DNA from: Beijerinckiaceae bacterium RH AL1
Lineage (GTDB): Bacteria; Pseudomonadota; Alphaproteobacteria; Rhizobiales; Beijerinckiaceae
NCBI GenBank assembly: GCA_901457705.2
Contig: LR590083.2
Location: forward strand, 3,286,597-3,350,596
Direction: 5' to 3'
Length of the DNA stretch: 64,000 nucleotides
Positions 37,599-47,091 of this stretch are shown in pieces. Position numbers and translations under genes: made by a program. Below the pieces are notes generated by a model. The model was not told the origin of the DNA. It did not search any database and worked only from the letters and a program-made list of their open reading frames with translations. The first letter of the stretch is position 1; each line of letters starts with the position of its first letter.

Positions 37599-38804
37599 AT
37601 GGACCGTCGCCCGATCCCGCGCGCGTCTCTCGTCGGCGCCCTCTGCCTCGCTCTAGCCTCGCCCAGCCCGGCGGCAGCCCAGGGCGGCTTCTTCGGCGGC
37701 CTGTTCGGCGGCGGCGGCTTCTTCCAGCAGCAACAGCAGCAGCCGAACTACCCCGGCGGCTACGACAATGGGGCGGGCGCCGGCCAGCGCCACCGGCCGC
37801 GGCGCAAGCCGCAGGCCGACTACCAGCGCCCGGCGCCGCGCAGCACCGGCACCGCGCAGGCCCTGCCGGACAAGCCGGCGCCGCAGAAGAAGAACGCCAC
37901 GATCTTCGTCGACGTGTTCGGCGACACGATGGGGCAGTTCCTGGCCAACGGGCTCGACGACGCGCTGGCCGATCGCCAGGACGTCGCGGTGGTCCACCGC
38001 GGCAAGGGCCCGAGCGGCCTCGTCAACCTCGGCTTCTACGACTGGCCGAAGACGATCGACACCCTGCTCGCTGGCAAGGACAAGATCGACGTCGCGGTGA
38101 TGATGATCGGCTCCAACGACAAGCAGCCGATCACCGAAAACGGCAAGACCTACGAGGTCGGCTCGGACGACTGGCGGCGCATTTACGCCGACCGCGTAGC
38201 GGCGATCGACGCGGCGTTCAAGAAGAAGCACATCCCGCTGATCTGGGTCGGGGTGCCGATCACCAAGAGCTCCGACTTCGCCGACGCGATGGCGGTGCTG
38301 AACGACATCAGCCGCGACGCCGCCGCCAAGACCGGCGCGACCTACGTCGACACCTGGGAGGCGTTCGCCAACGACAACGGCGAGTTCGCCGCCTACGGGC
38401 CCGACATCAACGGGCAGACCGTGCGGCTGCGCTCGGCCGACGGCATCCTGTTCACCAAGGAAGGCGCCCGCAAGCTCGCGCATTTCGTCGAGGCGCCGAT
38501 CCGCCACCTGCTCGACGGCAAGGCGCCGGTCGCGGCGCTGCCGACGGGCGCCGCGCCCGACGCGAACGCGAAGGACGCCGACGGCAAGGACGTGAAGGAA
38601 ACCGCCAAGGTCGCGCCGGCGCCGAAGCCGGAGGTCGGACCGATCGTCAACCTCAACCAGGCGCCCTCCACCGACAAGGGCGAGCTCGCCGCGCCGACCG
38701 CCTATCGCGGGACGGACGCCGAGGCGCTGGCCCGCAGCGAGGCCGCGCCCGCCGGCCGCGCCGACGACGCCCGCTGGCCGGCGAGCGGACCGAAGGCGCC
38801 GTAG
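37599..38804 (+). CDS. DUF459 SGNH-hydrolase-like secreted protein
   Basis: A 401-aa exported protein. The signal peptide (LVGALCLALASPSPAAA) is followed by a Gly/Phe/Gln-rich stretch with a run of six Gln, and a Pro/Arg-rich linker. The SGNH-like DUF459 domain starts near residue 100: FVDVFGDTMGQFLANGLDD, VMMIGSNDKQPI, WVGVPI, ADGILFTKEGARKLAHFVE. The usual nucleophile Ser of block I is Thr (GDT), and the block V Asp-x-x-His is Asp-x-x-Leu (DGIL). The fold is clear but classic esterase chemistry is doubtful. The C-terminus is a disordered Ala/Pro/Lys tail. Confidence 0.85.
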   Translation: MDRRPIPRASLVGALCLALASPSPAAAQGGFFGGLFGGGGFFQQQQQQPNYPGGYDNGAGAGQRHRPRRKPQADYQRPAPRSTGTAQALPDKPAPQKKNATIFVDVFGDTMGQFLANGLDDALADRQDVAVVHRGKGPSGLVNLGFYDWPKTIDTLLAGKDKIDVAVMMIGSNDKQPITENGKTYEVGSDDWRRIYADRVAAIDAAFKKKHIPLIWVGVPITKSSDFADAMAVLNDISRDAAAKTGATYVDTWEAFANDNGEFAAYGPDINGQTVRLRSADGILFTKEGARKLAHFVEAPIRHLLDGKAPVAALPTGAAPDANAKDADGKDVKETAKVAPAPKPEVGPIVNLNQAPSTDKGELAAPTAYRGTDAEALARSEAAPAGRADDARWPASGPKAP

Positions 38805-38826
38805 CCGCTAGGGATGCGTCTGCTCG

Positions 38827-40113
38827 CTACGCCCTGACCGGCTGGATCGGCACGGCCAGCTCGGCGCGGCGGGGGCGCAGCAGGAAGGCGCAGAGCGCGG
38901 CGAGGCCGAACACGGCCATGCAGGCGACCGTCGAGAGCGGCGTGCGCCCGTCGTAGGCCGTCGCCACCACGTAGCCGGCCAACGCGCCGGCGACGAGCTG
39001 CGAGGAGACCACCGCCGCGCTCGCCGTGCCGGCGATGTGCAGCAGCGGCTCGATGGCGAGCTGCATGGCGTTCACGTTGGTGATCGAGCAGCCCATCATC
39101 AAAAGCGCCAGGAACGGCAGGAAGGCGGCGAGCCGCGGCTCGCCGTGCAGCGTCAGCAGGAGCAGCGCCAGCGTGCCGGTGACGACGAGGGTGAGGCCGC
39201 CGGTGAGCAGCTTGACCGGCGCGACGCCGCGCCTGTTCAGCCGCGCATTGACGAGGTTGCCGACCATTAGGCCCGACGAATTGAGCATGAAGGTCAGGCC
39301 GTACTGCGTCGGCGTGAGATGGAAGGCGCCGATCATCACGTAGGGCGAGCCCGACACGTAGGAGAAGATGACGCCGAACATGGCGATGGCGATCACCGTG
39401 AAGACGAGCGAGCGCGGGTTCGTGAACACCGACGCGTAGTGCCGGGCGAGGTCGCGCGGAGCCATCGCGACGCGGCGCGCCTCGGGCAGCGACTCATCGA
39501 GCCGCCACCACACCAGGAGGAGCGCGATCGCCCCGGTGATCGTGAGGAAGGCGTAGATCGTGCGCCAGCCGCCGAAGCCCATGAGAAGCGCGCCGATCGA
39601 CGGCGCCAGCAGCGGCGCCAGGAGGCTGAGCGCCGAGACGTAGGACATCTTCTCGCGCTGCGCCGCGCCCTTGAAGTGATCGCCGATGATGGCGAGGCCG
39701 AGCGGCCGCGCGCCGCCGCCCATGCCCTGCACGAAGCGGCAGACGAGCAGTGACGGCAGGCTCGGCGCGAAGCAGCAGCCAAGGCCGCCGATGACGTAGA
39801 CGAGGCAGGCGAGCAGCGCGACCGGGCGCCGCCCGAAGCGATCCGACAGCGGCCCGTAGACCAGCGGCGAGATCGCAAACGACAGCATGAAGGCGGAGAG
39901 CGACAGGCCGATCGTCGCCGGCGACACCTGGAGATCGCGCGCCATCGGCTCGACCGCGGCGAGCGACATGTCGGTCGCGAATGCCGACAGGGCGCCGAGC
40001 AGGCTCATGAGCACGATGAACAGGAACGAGGTGGGCGCGGCCCGCAAGGCGGTCTCCCGAGTCGGTCTGGCGTGTGTGAAAGCGGCGGGGCACGGCGGCC
40101 GAGCCGGTGGCAT
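38827..40113 (-). CDS. Bcr/CflA-type multidrug efflux MFS transporter
   Basis: A 428-aa transporter with about twelve hydrophobic segments. It carries the 12-TM drug-efflux pattern: a first helix ending ALSAFATDMSLAAVEPMARD, motif A as YGPLSDRFGRRPVALLACL, and motif C-like RFVQGMGGGARPLGLAIIGD in the Bcr/CflA variant. Typical substrates are bicyclomycin, chloramphenicol and peptides. The N-terminus is uncertain by up to about 20 residues. Transcription converges with the DUF459 gene. Confidence 0.9.
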   Translation of the reverse strand: MPPARPPCPAAFTHARPTRETALRAAPTSFLFIVLMSLLGALSAFATDMSLAAVEPMARDLQVSPATIGLSLSAFMLSFAISPLVYGPLSDRFGRRPVALLACLVYVIGGLGCCFAPSLPSLLVCRFVQGMGGGARPLGLAIIGDHFKGAAQREKMSYVSALSLLAPLLAPSIGALLMGFGGWRTIYAFLTITGAIALLLVWWRLDESLPEARRVAMAPRDLARHYASVFTNPRSLVFTVIAIAMFGVIFSYVSGSPYVMIGAFHLTPTQYGLTFMLNSSGLMVGNLVNARLNRRGVAPVKLLTGGLTLVVTGTLALLLLTLHGEPRLAAFLPFLALLMMGCSITNVNAMQLAIEPLLHIAGTASAAVVSSQLVAGALAGYVVATAYDGRTPLSTVACMAVFGLAALCAFLLRPRRAELAVPIQPVRA

Positions 40114-40220
40114 TCAAACCAGAATCTATGTCAGGGGCAAGGCACGCGGGTGCACGCCAGCCATGTGGCTGGCGTGATGCGCCCGATCGGTTAACGGAAT
40201 GTGCGCGGCGGCCAGGCGGC

Positions 40221-40445
40221 TCAGCCGTGCTTGCGTGCCTCCGCCTTCACCTTGTCGGTGGCCTCGCCCATGCCCTCGCGCACCTTGGCCTGCGTCTCGT
40301 TCTCGGGCAGCGCCTGCCCTTCCTCGCGGACCTTCTCTGGCGTCTCCGGCGCGTCGTAGGTCTTCTCGCGCACGTGGTTCGGCTCCGCCTCCATCGGCTT
40401 GGCGCCGGTGTTGCGCTTCTGCGCCAGTCGATCGTCGGCCATCAT
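40221..40445 (-). CDS. Small hydrophilic protein, unknown function
   Basis: A 74-aa protein of almost only polar residues (MMADDRLAQKRNTGAKPMEA at the start, EGMGEATDKVKAEARKHG at the end), without Cys or Trp. It looks intrinsically disordered, similar in style to small stress-induced CsbD-like or hydrophilin proteins, but no family signature is certain. CGGAG lies three bases before ATG 40445 and six before ATG 40442, so MADDRL may be the real start. It lies between the MFS pump and tamB. Confidence 0.6.
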   Translation of the reverse strand: MMADDRLAQKRNTGAKPMEAEPNHVREKTYDAPETPEKVREEGQALPENETQAKVREGMGEATDKVKAEARKHG

Positions 40446-40518
40446 TCGCTCCGTTTGGGGTCCGGCGGCGAACGAATGAGCGGCGGGATCGATCCCGCGC
40501 GTGCGCACGGGACGCGCG

Positions 40519-43500
40519 CTAGTACTCGATCTCGCTCCCCACCCCCACCGACGTCGCGCCGTTCGAGCGCACGTCGGACTGGACGCGCAGGTGCTTGCTC
40601 ACCGCGACATCGGCGGAGAGGCCGGTCTGGTCGGCGGTGGCGCCGGTGACGACGCCGACGCTGACCCGGTCGCCGAGCGCGCGCGAGATCTTCGACATCG
40701 GCCCGTCGTCGCCGCTGGCGGAGGGCACGACGCCGAGCGAGGACAGCATCTTCTGGTAGGCGCTGTCGCCGTCGCCGGAAAACTGCGCCGCCGCCTGCGC
40801 GAGCTGCAGCGCCTGGAAGCCGGAGAGGCTGCCCGACGGCTTTTGGAACATCACGCGCGCCAAGATCTCGTCCTGCGGCAGCTCGGGGCTCGAGGAGAAC
40901 TTGAAGGCCGGCGCCGTCGCCGGGCCGGTCACCTGGACCTGCGCCGTGATGTCGGGCGCCGAGATCTGCGCCACGAAGTCGACCTCCGGCATCAGGTCGC
41001 CAGAGAAGGTCACCTCGCCCTTGCTGAAGCTCAGCGTCTTGCCGAGCGCGGCGATCGTGCCGTGCGTGAGCGCGAAGCCGCCCTGCGGCACCGGCTTGCC
41101 CGTCGAGCCGGTGACGTGCAGCTTGCCGCCGAGCTCGGCATCGATGCCGCGCCCGCGCACGAAGATGCCGTTGTCGGCGGCCACCGTGACGTCGAGCGCC
41201 GCCTCGAACAGCGCCGGGCGGCTCTTGCGGCCCTTGGAGGCGAGGCGGTCCTTGCGGCGCGCCGCCGCGAGCTTGGCGGCGAGCTCCGGCGACGGGTTGA
41301 CGTGGGTGACTCCGGGCAGCGGCGTCAGCGTGGTCGGCAGCCGGTCCGGCACGCCGACGCGAGCCCGGACGAGATCGACCCGACCGGCGACGCGCGGTGC
41401 CCGCGCCAGCGGCCCCGAGACGGCGAGATCGAGGTTGGCGGTCGCCGTCATCAGGCTCGAGGCGGCGAGCTGCGCGTCGCGCCCCTGCAGCCTGACGGTG
41501 CCGGGGAAGCCGGCGGCGGGGTCGATCCTGACCTCGCCGGAGCCTGACAGCCTGCCGCCGTTCGGCGTCGCGGCGGCGAGCCGCTCGATCGAGACGTGGT
41601 CGCCCTTCGCGGCCACCCGCGCCTCGATGCCGTCGAGGCGCACGCCGTGGAGCGCATCGCGGAACGTGCCGCCGCTCATCACGGCGTTGCCCGAGACGCG
41701 CGGCGCGGCGCGGGTGCCGGCAAGCCTGGCGTCGACCAGCACGCTTCCGCTCAGCGTTCGCCCGTCCGCCGCGAGCTTGGCGTTGGCCACCGCGGCGTCG
41801 AGCTTGCCGTGCACCGCGAGGTCGAGCAGCCCCGCCGCATCGAGCGGCAGCGAGCCCAATGCCTGCAGCGTGCCGGCGCGGCCCGCGGCGATCCTGGCGT
41901 CGAGCGAGGCGCGGTGGCCGCCGAGCTTGCCCGACGCCGCGACGTCGATCGGCGGCAGGCCGGCGTCCCTCGCCTGTGGCGCGACGAGGTGCTTGATCGT
42001 CACGTGGTAGGGCCCCGTCGGGTCGGTGGGCGTGCCGGTGACGCGCGCGTCGGCATCCAACGTGCCGGAGAGGCCGAGGCCGGGCGCCGCGATGTCGGCG
42101 GCGGCGAGCGGGATACCCTTGGCCTCCGCCGTGAGGTCCAGCAGCTTGCCGGCGCGCCCGGAGACGGCGACGCGGCCGCCCGAGATGCCGAGCGCCAGCC
42201 TGTCGATCGCGACGCCGCCGTCGGCCAGCGTGAGGCTGGCGGGCCCGGCGAGCGCGATCCTGTGGGCGTCGCGCCGGGCGGAGAAGCTCGCGAGCTCGAA
42301 GCGGGTCGCCGCGCCCTTGGCGAGGCCCGGCACCAACGCGCCGGCGGCGTCGAGGTCGAAGCCCGCGGCCCGGGCCGACATCGCGATGGCGCTGCGCGCC
42401 GCCGCGCCCTTGGCCGTGAGGCTCGCGGTCGAGATGGTTTGGCCGGCAACCGTCGCGCGATCGAGCTTGGCGTCGGCGTCGACGACCGGCTTGCCGTAGA
42501 GGTCGCTGGCCGCGGCGCGCAGCGAGAGCGCGTGGATCGCCGCCGGCCCCGCGGCGAGGTTGTCGGCGCGCGCCGTCAGCGTCGCGTTCTGCTTCGCATC
42601 AGGCGTCGCGAAGGCGGCGTCGAGCGACAGCGTGCCGGCGAGCCGCGTCAGGGCCAGCGGCGAGAGATCGTCGAGGTTGCCGGCGGCGAGCCGCAGGCGG
42701 CCGTCGACGAGCCTCCTCGCGTCGATGCGGCCCGCGCCCTGCAGCGCGACCGAGCCGATCGCGACGTCGAGCGTCGAGAGGTCCCAGGCGAGGCCGTGCC
42801 GCGCCAGCGCGATCGAGCCCCGCGCGGGCTTGCGGTCGACGCTGCCGTCGAGCGTCGCGTCGGCGCGCGTGGCGCCGCGCGGGTCGGTGACATGCGCGAC
42901 GAGCGCGAGATGCGGGATCGGCCGGCCGAGCGCGCTGGCCCCGTCGAGCGCGGCCGCGAGCGCGATGGCCGGCTTGGCGAGGTCGCCGATCACCTGCGCG
43001 TCGACATGCGCGGCGCCGGTGAGGCGCGGGTCGGCGGCCGCGAGGTCGGGCAGGACGATGTGCGCGTCGAGCTTCGCCGGCCGCGCCGGAACGCGCGTCG
43101 CGTCGTCCCGCGCGGGGATCGTCCCGGCGACGCGGGCGGAGGCGTGCGCGCCATCGACCACGAGATCGTCGACTGTCAAACCGTCGTCGGCGAGCTGCAG
43201 GCTGCCGTGCGCATCGACGCTGCGGCCGAGCAGGCCGTCGGCGGCGCGCACGCCCGTGGCGAGGTCGCGGCCGGAGGCGGCGATCGTGGCGCGCCAGAGG
43301 TGCGCGTCCGGCGCGCCGTCGAGATCGAGGCCGGCAGCGACCGCGCCGGCGAGCGGCAGGCCGGCGAGGCTGCCGAAGCGCGCGAGGTCCGGCGCGCGCG
43401 CCGTGAGGCGGCCGTGCACGCGCGACGATGCGATGTCGCCGGCATAGGCGAGCGAGGCCGTCGGCGTCTCGGCGGCGAGCGTGTCGAAGGTCGCGACGCC

Positions 43501-44847
43501 GTGGCGGTCGACGTGGCCGGCCAGGGCCAGCCTGGCGGCGCCGCCGATCGCCTGCGCGAGGCGCGTGTCGCGCGGCGCGACGCCGCTCGCATTGGCCTCG
43601 CCCTCGAGCGTCAGGCGCGTGTCGGCGCTGGTGACGTCGCCGCTCGGCGTCGCGGTGAAGCGCGCGTCGAGCCCGCCGAGGCGGCCCTGCGGCAGGTCGG
43701 CGTCGGCAAGCGCCAGCGTGGCGCGCAGCCGCGGCCGGCGCACGGTGCCCTGCGCGGCGGCGTCGAGCACCAGCTTGCGGATCGTCGCGCCCGCGAGCGC
43801 GGTGGCCTCGCCCTGGCTCGGCAGGGCGCGCACGGCGAGGTCGAAGTCCATCGCGCTATCGGGCGCGAGCGTGCCGTGCGCATCGAGCCGCGCGAGATGC
43901 GAGGTCAGCGCCAGCTTGCCGAGCGAGAAGCCGCCGTCGTCGCCGAAGCGCGCGTCGCTCGACAGATCTGTGCTGCCCTCGAAGATCGGCGCGGCGACCG
44001 ACGGCAGCAGCGCGCCGAGGCGGCCGCCGACGCGCACCGCGAGATCGCGGCCGTCGTCGTGGCGCGCGAGCGTGATCTTGCCGTCGGCGTCTATCGTCGG
44101 GCCGGCGCGGAAGGCGAGCTTGCCCTCGAAGGCGTCGAGCGTGCCGTCGCCGCCGAGGCGGAAGGTGACCGGCGGCTGGCCCGGCAGATGCGCGACCTGC
44201 GAGAGCAGGCCGCCCGGCGGCTCGTCGAGCGCGACATTGACGTGCAGCGCCTGGCCCTTCGGCACGTAGTCGAGGTCCGCCTCCAGCGAGCCCGGGCTGT
44301 CCAGCCGCCGGCCGTCGAGCGAGAACTGCAGGCCTTCGGACGGCGAGCCGAGCACCGTGCGCCCCGTGGCCTTTGCCTGCATCGCCGCGCCGAGGACCGG
44401 CGCGCCGAGATCGAGGTCGGCCATGGCGAACTGCTTGATCTCGAGCTTCACCGGCAGGTTGGGCAGCAGCGGCTTGTTCGGGTCGTGCTTCAGCGCGGGG
44501 CGGCGCAGGATCTCGAGATGGCCGATCGCAAGGTCGTCGATCTCGAGCCGGCGCAGCAGCAGCGCGGCGCGCCGCCACGCGATATGCGCGCGATCGAGCT
44601 TCAGCCACGGCCCGTCGCGATCGGAGATCACGAGGTCGCGGATCGTCGCGTCCGACGACAGCGCGCCGTCGACCGCACCGATATGCACCTGCGTCGCCTG
44701 CGACGACAGCGCGCTCGAAATCAGCGCGGCGAGATAGCCCTGCTGGTCGTCGGTGCCGCTGGCACGGCCCACGAACGCAAGGCCGCCGGCGCCCGCCGCT
44801 GCGACGGCGGCCGCGAGACAGCCGGCGAGGACGAGGCGGCGCCGCAT
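40519..44847 (-). CDS. tamB: TamB: inner-membrane-anchored translocation and assembly protein (DUF490)
   Basis: A 1442-aa protein with an N-terminal membrane anchor (LVLAGCLAAAVAAAGAGGLA) and a very long periplasmic stretch of repeated amphipathic beta strands, as in AsmA-like bridge proteins. The C-terminal DUF490/TamB domain occupies roughly the last 350 residues: QGGFALTHGTIAALGKTLSF, GEVTFSGDLMPEVDF, SSPELPQDEILARVMFQK, and a final strand GVGSEIEY. With TamA it spans the periplasm and supports outer-membrane protein insertion and, in current models, phospholipid transport. Its ATG overlaps the tamA stop in a TGATG. Confidence 0.94.
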   Translation of the reverse strand: MRRRLVLAGCLAAAVAAAGAGGLAFVGRASGTDDQQGYLAALISSALSSQATQVHIGAVDGALSSDATIRDLVISDRDGPWLKLDRAHIAWRRAALLLRRLEIDDLAIGHLEILRRPALKHDPNKPLLPNLPVKLEIKQFAMADLDLGAPVLGAAMQAKATGRTVLGSPSEGLQFSLDGRRLDSPGSLEADLDYVPKGQALHVNVALDEPPGGLLSQVAHLPGQPPVTFRLGGDGTLDAFEGKLAFRAGPTIDADGKITLARHDDGRDLAVRVGGRLGALLPSVAAPIFEGSTDLSSDARFGDDGGFSLGKLALTSHLARLDAHGTLAPDSAMDFDLAVRALPSQGEATALAGATIRKLVLDAAAQGTVRRPRLRATLALADADLPQGRLGGLDARFTATPSGDVTSADTRLTLEGEANASGVAPRDTRLAQAIGGAARLALAGHVDRHGVATFDTLAAETPTASLAYAGDIASSRVHGRLTARAPDLARFGSLAGLPLAGAVAAGLDLDGAPDAHLWRATIAASGRDLATGVRAADGLLGRSVDAHGSLQLADDGLTVDDLVVDGAHASARVAGTIPARDDATRVPARPAKLDAHIVLPDLAAADPRLTGAAHVDAQVIGDLAKPAIALAAALDGASALGRPIPHLALVAHVTDPRGATRADATLDGSVDRKPARGSIALARHGLAWDLSTLDVAIGSVALQGAGRIDARRLVDGRLRLAAGNLDDLSPLALTRLAGTLSLDAAFATPDAKQNATLTARADNLAAGPAAIHALSLRAAASDLYGKPVVDADAKLDRATVAGQTISTASLTAKGAAARSAIAMSARAAGFDLDAAGALVPGLAKGAATRFELASFSARRDAHRIALAGPASLTLADGGVAIDRLALGISGGRVAVSGRAGKLLDLTAEAKGIPLAAADIAAPGLGLSGTLDADARVTGTPTDPTGPYHVTIKHLVAPQARDAGLPPIDVAASGKLGGHRASLDARIAAGRAGTLQALGSLPLDAAGLLDLAVHGKLDAAVANAKLAADGRTLSGSVLVDARLAGTRAAPRVSGNAVMSGGTFRDALHGVRLDGIEARVAAKGDHVSIERLAAATPNGGRLSGSGEVRIDPAAGFPGTVRLQGRDAQLAASSLMTATANLDLAVSGPLARAPRVAGRVDLVRARVGVPDRLPTTLTPLPGVTHVNPSPELAAKLAAARRKDRLASKGRKSRPALFEAALDVTVAADNGIFVRGRGIDAELGGKLHVTGSTGKPVPQGGFALTHGTIAALGKTLSFSKGEVTFSGDLMPEVDFVAQISAPDITAQVQVTGPATAPAFKFSSSPELPQDEILARVMFQKPSGSLSGFQALQLAQAAAQFSGDGDSAYQKMLSSLGVVPSASGDDGPMSKISRALGDRVSVGVVTGATADQTGLSADVAVSKHLRVQSDVRSNGATSVGVGSEIEY

Positions 44848-46880
44848 CAGAACGACTGCCCGATCGAGACGTAGACGGCGACCGGGCTGTCGCCGTGGCG
44901 GCGGTTCACCGGCGTCGCGACGTCGAAGCGGATCGGCCCGATCGGCGTGAGGTAGCGCAGCCCGAGGCCGGCGCCGACGCCGACGTAGTCGTCGAAGCTC
45001 GGCAGGTTGGAGCGGAACGCGCCGCCGGCGTCGATGAAGGGGACGAGGCCGATCGTCTGCGTCACCTTCACGCGCGCCTCCAGCGAGCCCTCGAGCTCGC
45101 TGCGGCCGCCGGTGATCTGGTTGTAGACGAGCGGCGAAATGGTTCCGAGCGTGAAGCCGCGCACCGAGGAGCCGCCGCCGGCATAGAAGCGCTCTTCCGC
45201 AGGGATGGCGGTGAGCGGCGCGCCGGTGAGCGAGCCGGCCGCGATGCGCCCGGCCAGCACGTAGCGGGCGTCCTCGTCGAGCGCGTAGTAGGTGGAGGCG
45301 GCGGCATGCGCCTCGACGAGGTTGACCGTCGAGCCGACCGCCTTGCCGTAGGCATCGAGGTCGCCGGTGATGCGCACGCCGCGCGTCGGGTCAAGCAGGC
45401 TGTCGGTCGAATCGTAGCGGACCCCCGTGGTGCCGCCGACGAGGGCCGCTGACGTCTGGCCGAGCACGTCGGTCGAGTACGAATTCTTCCCCTGCACGCC
45501 TGCCTGCACCGAGAATGTGTCGGAGAAGCGGTGCACGACTGCGATCGTGCCGCCCTCCTCGCTCGCGGTGTAGCCGCCGAAGGCCTCGCTGCCGACGCGC
45601 GTGCGGTTGGCCGCGGTGTCGAGCAGCAGGTCGTTCGACGAGCCGAACAGGCCGGGCTTCAGGAAGCTCGCGCCGATGCGGCCGCCGAAGTCGGAGGGCT
45701 TGATGTCGCGCAGCCCGGTGTAGGAGGCGCCGGTGATGCTCGGCAGCAGTGCGACGTCGGCCTGCAGGCGCAGCTTCTCGCCGCCGCCGAAGAGGTTGCG
45801 GTCCTCGTAGTAGGTGGTGACGCCGGGGCCATCGAGCGTCGAGTAGCGTACGGCGACGCCGATGACGTGGCGGGGCCGCTCGGTGACGTCGATGAAGATC
45901 GGCACGTTGCCGTCGGCATCGAGCGAATCGCCCTCGCGAATGCGCACGCTGCCGACCGCCGGGATGCGGGCGATCGAGCGCTTCGTCTCGGCGAGCACGT
46001 CCGTCGAGTAGGGCTGGCCGCGCCTCGCGTAGACATGCGAGGCGACGACGGGGACGGGGATGTTGCCCGAGCCCGAGATGGTCACCGCGCCGATGCCGGC
46101 CTTCGGGCCCGCGACGATGGCGAGCTGCAGGTCCATGACGTGGGTGGCGTGATCGACGCTGGCCTTGAGATCGCCGACCTTGGCCAACGGGTGCCCGCGC
46201 GCGCGGACCCAGTCGACGAGTCGGATCTGCGCCGCGCGGATGTCGTCGGCGCGCGCGGGATCGCCGGGCTTCAGCCGGAACGCGCGATGCGGCAGCCGAT
46301 CGGGCGCGAGCTCGCGCGGATAGTCGACGTCGAGCCGGCGCAGCCGGTAGAGCGGGCCAGGCGTGACGACGATCTTGATCGGCACCACGGCGCGATTGCG
46401 CGAATCGTCGGCGCGCCGGGCGCCGGCGGCGAGGCCGGCCTCGTCGAAGGTCACGGGCGCGCCCGCAACCTCGGCCGCGAGCTGCGCATCGTAGTAGCCG
46501 AGCGCCGAGAGCGCATCGAGGAGCGGCGCCGAGTCGGCGGCGAGCCGGCGCATCAGGCCGTCGCCGTCGGACGGGGCATCGTGACGCAGCCGGTAGGTGG
46601 CGGAGGCATCGCGCAGCGCCTGGGCGATCGCGTCCTTGTCGGCGGCCTCGCCGCGGACGTCGACGGCGACCGAATACGGCAGCGTCGTCGCGCTCACCGG
46701 CGGCGGCGTGTCCTTGGCGAAGAGACCGAAGAAGGGATCGAAGGCCAGCGCTGGCGGCGCGCCGGCCCCGGCATAAGCCGCGGCGCCGGCCACGACGCCG
46801 GCGACGACGCCGGTCGCGGAGGAACGGAGGGATCGGCCCGAAAACGTTGCCAGGCATCGCGACGGGCGGGACCGACGCAC
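44847..46880 (-). CDS. tamA: TamA: BamA-family outer-membrane protein
   Basis: About 677 aa. After a hydrophobic leader (VVAGVVAGAAAYAGAGAPP) come POTRA-type domains (about 60-330, with GPLYRLRRLDVDYP and TISGSGNIPVPV). The beta-barrel follows with the BamA-family lid motif YAGGGSSVRGF and FIDAGGAF, ending in a C-terminal Phe (YVSIGQSF) as in outer-membrane proteins. It pairs with TamB downstream. The start is uncertain: GTG 46880 is the best in-frame start before the leader, TTG 46892 is an alternative, and neither has a clear ribosome-binding site. Confidence 0.9.
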   Translation of the reverse strand: MRRSRPSRCLATFSGRSLRSSATGVVAGVVAGAAAYAGAGAPPALAFDPFFGLFAKDTPPPVSATTLPYSVAVDVRGEAADKDAIAQALRDASATYRLRHDAPSDGDGLMRRLAADSAPLLDALSALGYYDAQLAAEVAGAPVTFDEAGLAAGARRADDSRNRAVVPIKIVVTPGPLYRLRRLDVDYPRELAPDRLPHRAFRLKPGDPARADDIRAAQIRLVDWVRARGHPLAKVGDLKASVDHATHVMDLQLAIVAGPKAGIGAVTISGSGNIPVPVVASHVYARRGQPYSTDVLAETKRSIARIPAVGSVRIREGDSLDADGNVPIFIDVTERPRHVIGVAVRYSTLDGPGVTTYYEDRNLFGGGEKLRLQADVALLPSITGASYTGLRDIKPSDFGGRIGASFLKPGLFGSSNDLLLDTAANRTRVGSEAFGGYTASEEGGTIAVVHRFSDTFSVQAGVQGKNSYSTDVLGQTSAALVGGTTGVRYDSTDSLLDPTRGVRITGDLDAYGKAVGSTVNLVEAHAAASTYYALDEDARYVLAGRIAAGSLTGAPLTAIPAEERFYAGGGSSVRGFTLGTISPLVYNQITGGRSELEGSLEARVKVTQTIGLVPFIDAGGAFRSNLPSFDDYVGVGAGLGLRYLTPIGPIRFDVATPVNRRHGDSPVAVYVSIGQSF

Positions 46881-47091
46881 GGCGCCGGCCAAGGGGTAGG
46901 CATACACGGGCGAGATGGGGTTCGATCCACTCGTTGACCCAGCTTGCTCGGCTGGCTCTTCATCTCCAGGTCGATGCCGCAGGGGTAGCCCAGAAAGCGG
47001 GGTCGAGGCAAATCGCTCACGGCCGCGCGAGCGGTTCTCTGAGGGCGGGCGGGAGCTTGCGGGGAGGGCCGCCGCGCGCGATGTGGAAGCG

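Noticed and set aside
41596-44874. A 1092-codon open frame antisense to tamB.
   Set aside because: Arg/Ala/Glu/Gly-rich product typical of antisense frames in very GC-rich DNA; the minus strand clearly encodes TamB.
46840-46880. Frameshift at the start of tamA (ATG in the wrong frame at about 46858).
   Set aside because: Joining that ATG to the tamA frame would need an extra base removed or two added, unlike the single-C losses elsewhere; an in-frame GTG is available.
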